Assembly: GCF_023954335.1 (NCBI RefSeq)
Contig: NZ_JAMLIE010000001.1
Coordinates: 1,116,001 to 1,180,000 of the forward strand
Reading direction: 5' to 3'
DNA: 64,000 bases
From: Aquamicrobium sp.
GTDB lineage: Bacteria > Pseudomonadota > Alphaproteobacteria > Rhizobiales > Rhizobiaceae
Part shown: positions 62,072-64,000 of the stretch, one piece after another
Position numbering within the stretch: the first letter of the stretch is position 1
Layout: each line of letters opens with the position of its first letter
Notes under the pieces: generated by a model
Database searches by the model: none
What the model was told of the DNA's origin: nothing
Seen by the model: only the letters and a program-made list of their open reading frames with translations
Translations under genes and position numbers: made by a program

Positions 62072-62196
62072 GACCCCTCACCGGTTCGCTGCGCGAACCA
62101 CCTCTCCCCAGAGGGGAGAGGAAAGAACATGAGACGTTGCGGCCGGCCTTCCTCTCCCCTCTGGGGAGAGGTGGCCCGAAGGGCCGGTGAGGGGTC
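62072..62196. repeat. Rhizobial-type palindromic repeat (RIME-like), copy 2
   Basis: Bounded by perfect 13-bp inverted ends GACCCCTCACCGG (62072-62084) and CCGGTGAGGGGTC (62184-62196). Inside are two CCTCTCCCC..GGGGAGAGG hairpins and GGCCC-gaa-GGGCC. It shares these blocks with copy 1 at 57034-57171. It lies between the hydratase and dehydrogenase genes of the same operon. Confidence 0.85.
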
Positions 62197-62213
62197 AGCA
62201 GCGAACATCGTCA

Positions 62214-63037
<824 letters not shown>

Positions 63038-63041
<4 letters not shown>

Positions 63042-63514
63042 TGCTCTCCCTCCCAGTTGCTGCGGAACGCCTTCAGCATCGCCGAGAGCGCCTTCGCGTC
63101 GGTCTCGCTCACCTCGCCGAGCAGGTCGGCGATCCAGCCCTCATGCGCGGCCGCCATGGCGGCGAAGCGGGCCGTGCCTTCCTCGGTCAGCCGCACGACG
63201 AAGGCGCGGCGGTCGCCTTCGCGGGCAGCGCGCTGCACCAGCCCGTCGGCGACCAGCCGCTCGACGATGCCGGTGACGTTGCCGTTGGAGACGAGCAGGA
63301 ACCGCGACAGGTCGCTCATCAGCATGCCCTCACGCTCCCTGTAGAGCGCGGAAAGCACGTCGAAGCGCGGCAGCGTTGAGTCGAACTCGCGCTTCAGTCG
63401 CTCGCGCAGCTCGGCCTCGACCACATGGACGACGCGCAGCAGCCTGATCCACAGCCGCAGGCGCTCCTTGCTGCCGGTCCGGCGGTCGACGAGTTCGAGC
63501 GGCACGCTCACCAT
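63038..63514 (-). CDS. MarR family transcriptional regulator
   Basis: 158-aa winged-helix regulator starting at ATG 63514 (MVSVPLELVDRRTGSKERLRLWIRLLRVVHVVE); the longer frame is a shadow of the SDR gene. The DNA-binding region is LPRFDVLSALYREREGMLMSDLSRFLLVSNGNVTGIVERLV, followed by the wing RAAREGDRRAFVVRLTEEG. It probably senses a pathway CoA ester or aromatic acid and represses this operon, as MarR-type regulators do in similar clusters (inference). It overlaps the SDR stop by 7 bp and the hydratase start by 3 bp. Confidence 0.9.
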
Positions 63515-64000
63515 GTCTCGCCTCCCGAAACCGAGATCGCCTGCCCGGTGATCGAGCCTGCCATGTCGCCGCACAGCCACAGCACGGCTGCCGCCACTTC
63601 CTGCGGCTGGATGAAGCGGCCTTGCGGGTTGGTCGCGGCAAGCGCCGCGCGCGCCTCCGCTTCGCTGCGGCCGGTGGTGGCGACGATGTTCGCCACGCTT
63701 TCGTCCAGCATGCCGGTCTCGACGAAGCCGGGGCAGACGGCGTTGACGGTGACGCCGGTCCTGGCGAACTCGGCGGCCAGCGCCCGCATCAGCCCAACCA
63801 CGCCGTGCTTGGCCGTGACATAGGACGCGACGTAAGGATAGCCCTTCAGCCCGGCGGTGGAGGCGATGAACACGATGCGGCCCCCGCCGGCCTTGCGCAT
63901 CGTGTCCATCGCCGGACGGGCGCTCAGGAATGCGCCCGTCAAATTCACCGCAAGCGTCTTCTGCCACAGGTCGAGCGTCGTCTTCGCCGCCGGCGCGCTC
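63508..64000 (-). CDS. Short-chain dehydrogenase/reductase (N-terminus outside window)
   Basis: At least 163 C-terminal residues of a classical SDR. The frame stays open to the window edge (..TTLDLWQKTLAVNLTGAFL), so the internal GTG at 63948 is not the start. The catalytic Ser is in GRIVFIASTAGLKG, Tyr-x3-Lys in ASYVTAKHG, and the C-terminus ITGQAISVSGGETW is typical. The NAD-binding Gly motif is beyond the window. It is expected to be a 3-hydroxyacyl-CoA dehydrogenase-like step of the operon. Confidence 0.88.
   Translation of the reverse strand, partial: SAPAAKTTLDLWQKTLAVNLTGAFLSARPAMDTMRKAGGGRIVFIASTAGLKGYPYVASYVTAKHGVVGLMRALAAEFARTGVTVNAVCPGFVETGMLDESVANIVATTGRSEAEARAALAATNPQGRFIQPQEVAAAVLWLCGDMAGSITGQAISVSGGETW

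Noticed and set aside
63515..63967. Long N-terminal extension of the MarR regulator
   Set aside because: It lies antisense-free but in a shadow frame of the SDR gene. The MarR fold begins at the ATG at 63514.

Overview
The window is high-GC alphaproteobacterial DNA and looks chromosomal. A Hyphomicrobiales (Rhizobiales) host, probably Phyllobacteriaceae-like, is indicated by the dnaK-dnaJ-pmtA-pyrF neighbourhood, the ndvA/ndvB cyclic beta-1,2-glucan genes, an Omp2/RopA-type porin pair, a bacterial transglutaminase-like cysteine peptidase, intracellular PHA depolymerase, carboxynorspermidine-type polyamine genes and rhizobial-style palindromic repeats. The species cannot be named from the sequence alone. 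No rRNA, tRNA or CRISPR was seen.

Layout. 1-9140: chaperone genes (dnaK 3' end, dnaJ), pmtA, a flavin reductase, pyrF, DUF1330, a GNAT gene with no ordinary start codon, phaZ, a periplasmic cysteine peptidase, DUF6481, a GGDEF cyclase and a HAD nucleotidase. 9146-24707: hrpB, opgC, an iron-storage unit (small membrane ORF, bfd, bfr) behind a possible Irr (ICE-like) palindrome, then ndvA and the 8.5-kb ndvB. 24977-31124: a branched-chain/polar amino-acid type ABC operon with two paralogous binding proteins. 31314-33165: argB and a DMT permease.

33238-36874 is the most unusual part. Two very similar porin genes point away from each other, with a tyrosine recombinase between them. Three copies of a 19-bp sequence lie at the two porin starts, and one pair forms a perfect hairpin over the ribosome-binding site and start codon of the second porin. 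The geometry predicts a self-encoded inversion that would swap the leader and hairpin between the porins, i.e. phase-variable, mutually exclusive porin expression. This is inference from sequence layout.

37032-46211: nitrilase; metE behind a cobalamin riboswitch; a NitT/TauT-type ABC transporter plus NnrS gene behind an FNR/NnrR-like box; a Glu/Leu-type dehydrogenase. 46288-53155: two carboxy(nor)spermidine genes, a nitronate monooxygenase, two tandem Rnk/GreA-C-terminal proteins, and metY.

53216-64000: one long minus-strand run that reads as tryptophan/anthranilate catabolism with its own uptake system: SDR, MarR regulator, enoyl-CoA hydratase, acyl-CoA dehydrogenase, 2-aminobenzoate-type CoA ligase, kynA, ABC binding protein, two permeases, two ATPases and a RidA-like protein. 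Two families of structured intergenic repeats are scattered through the window.
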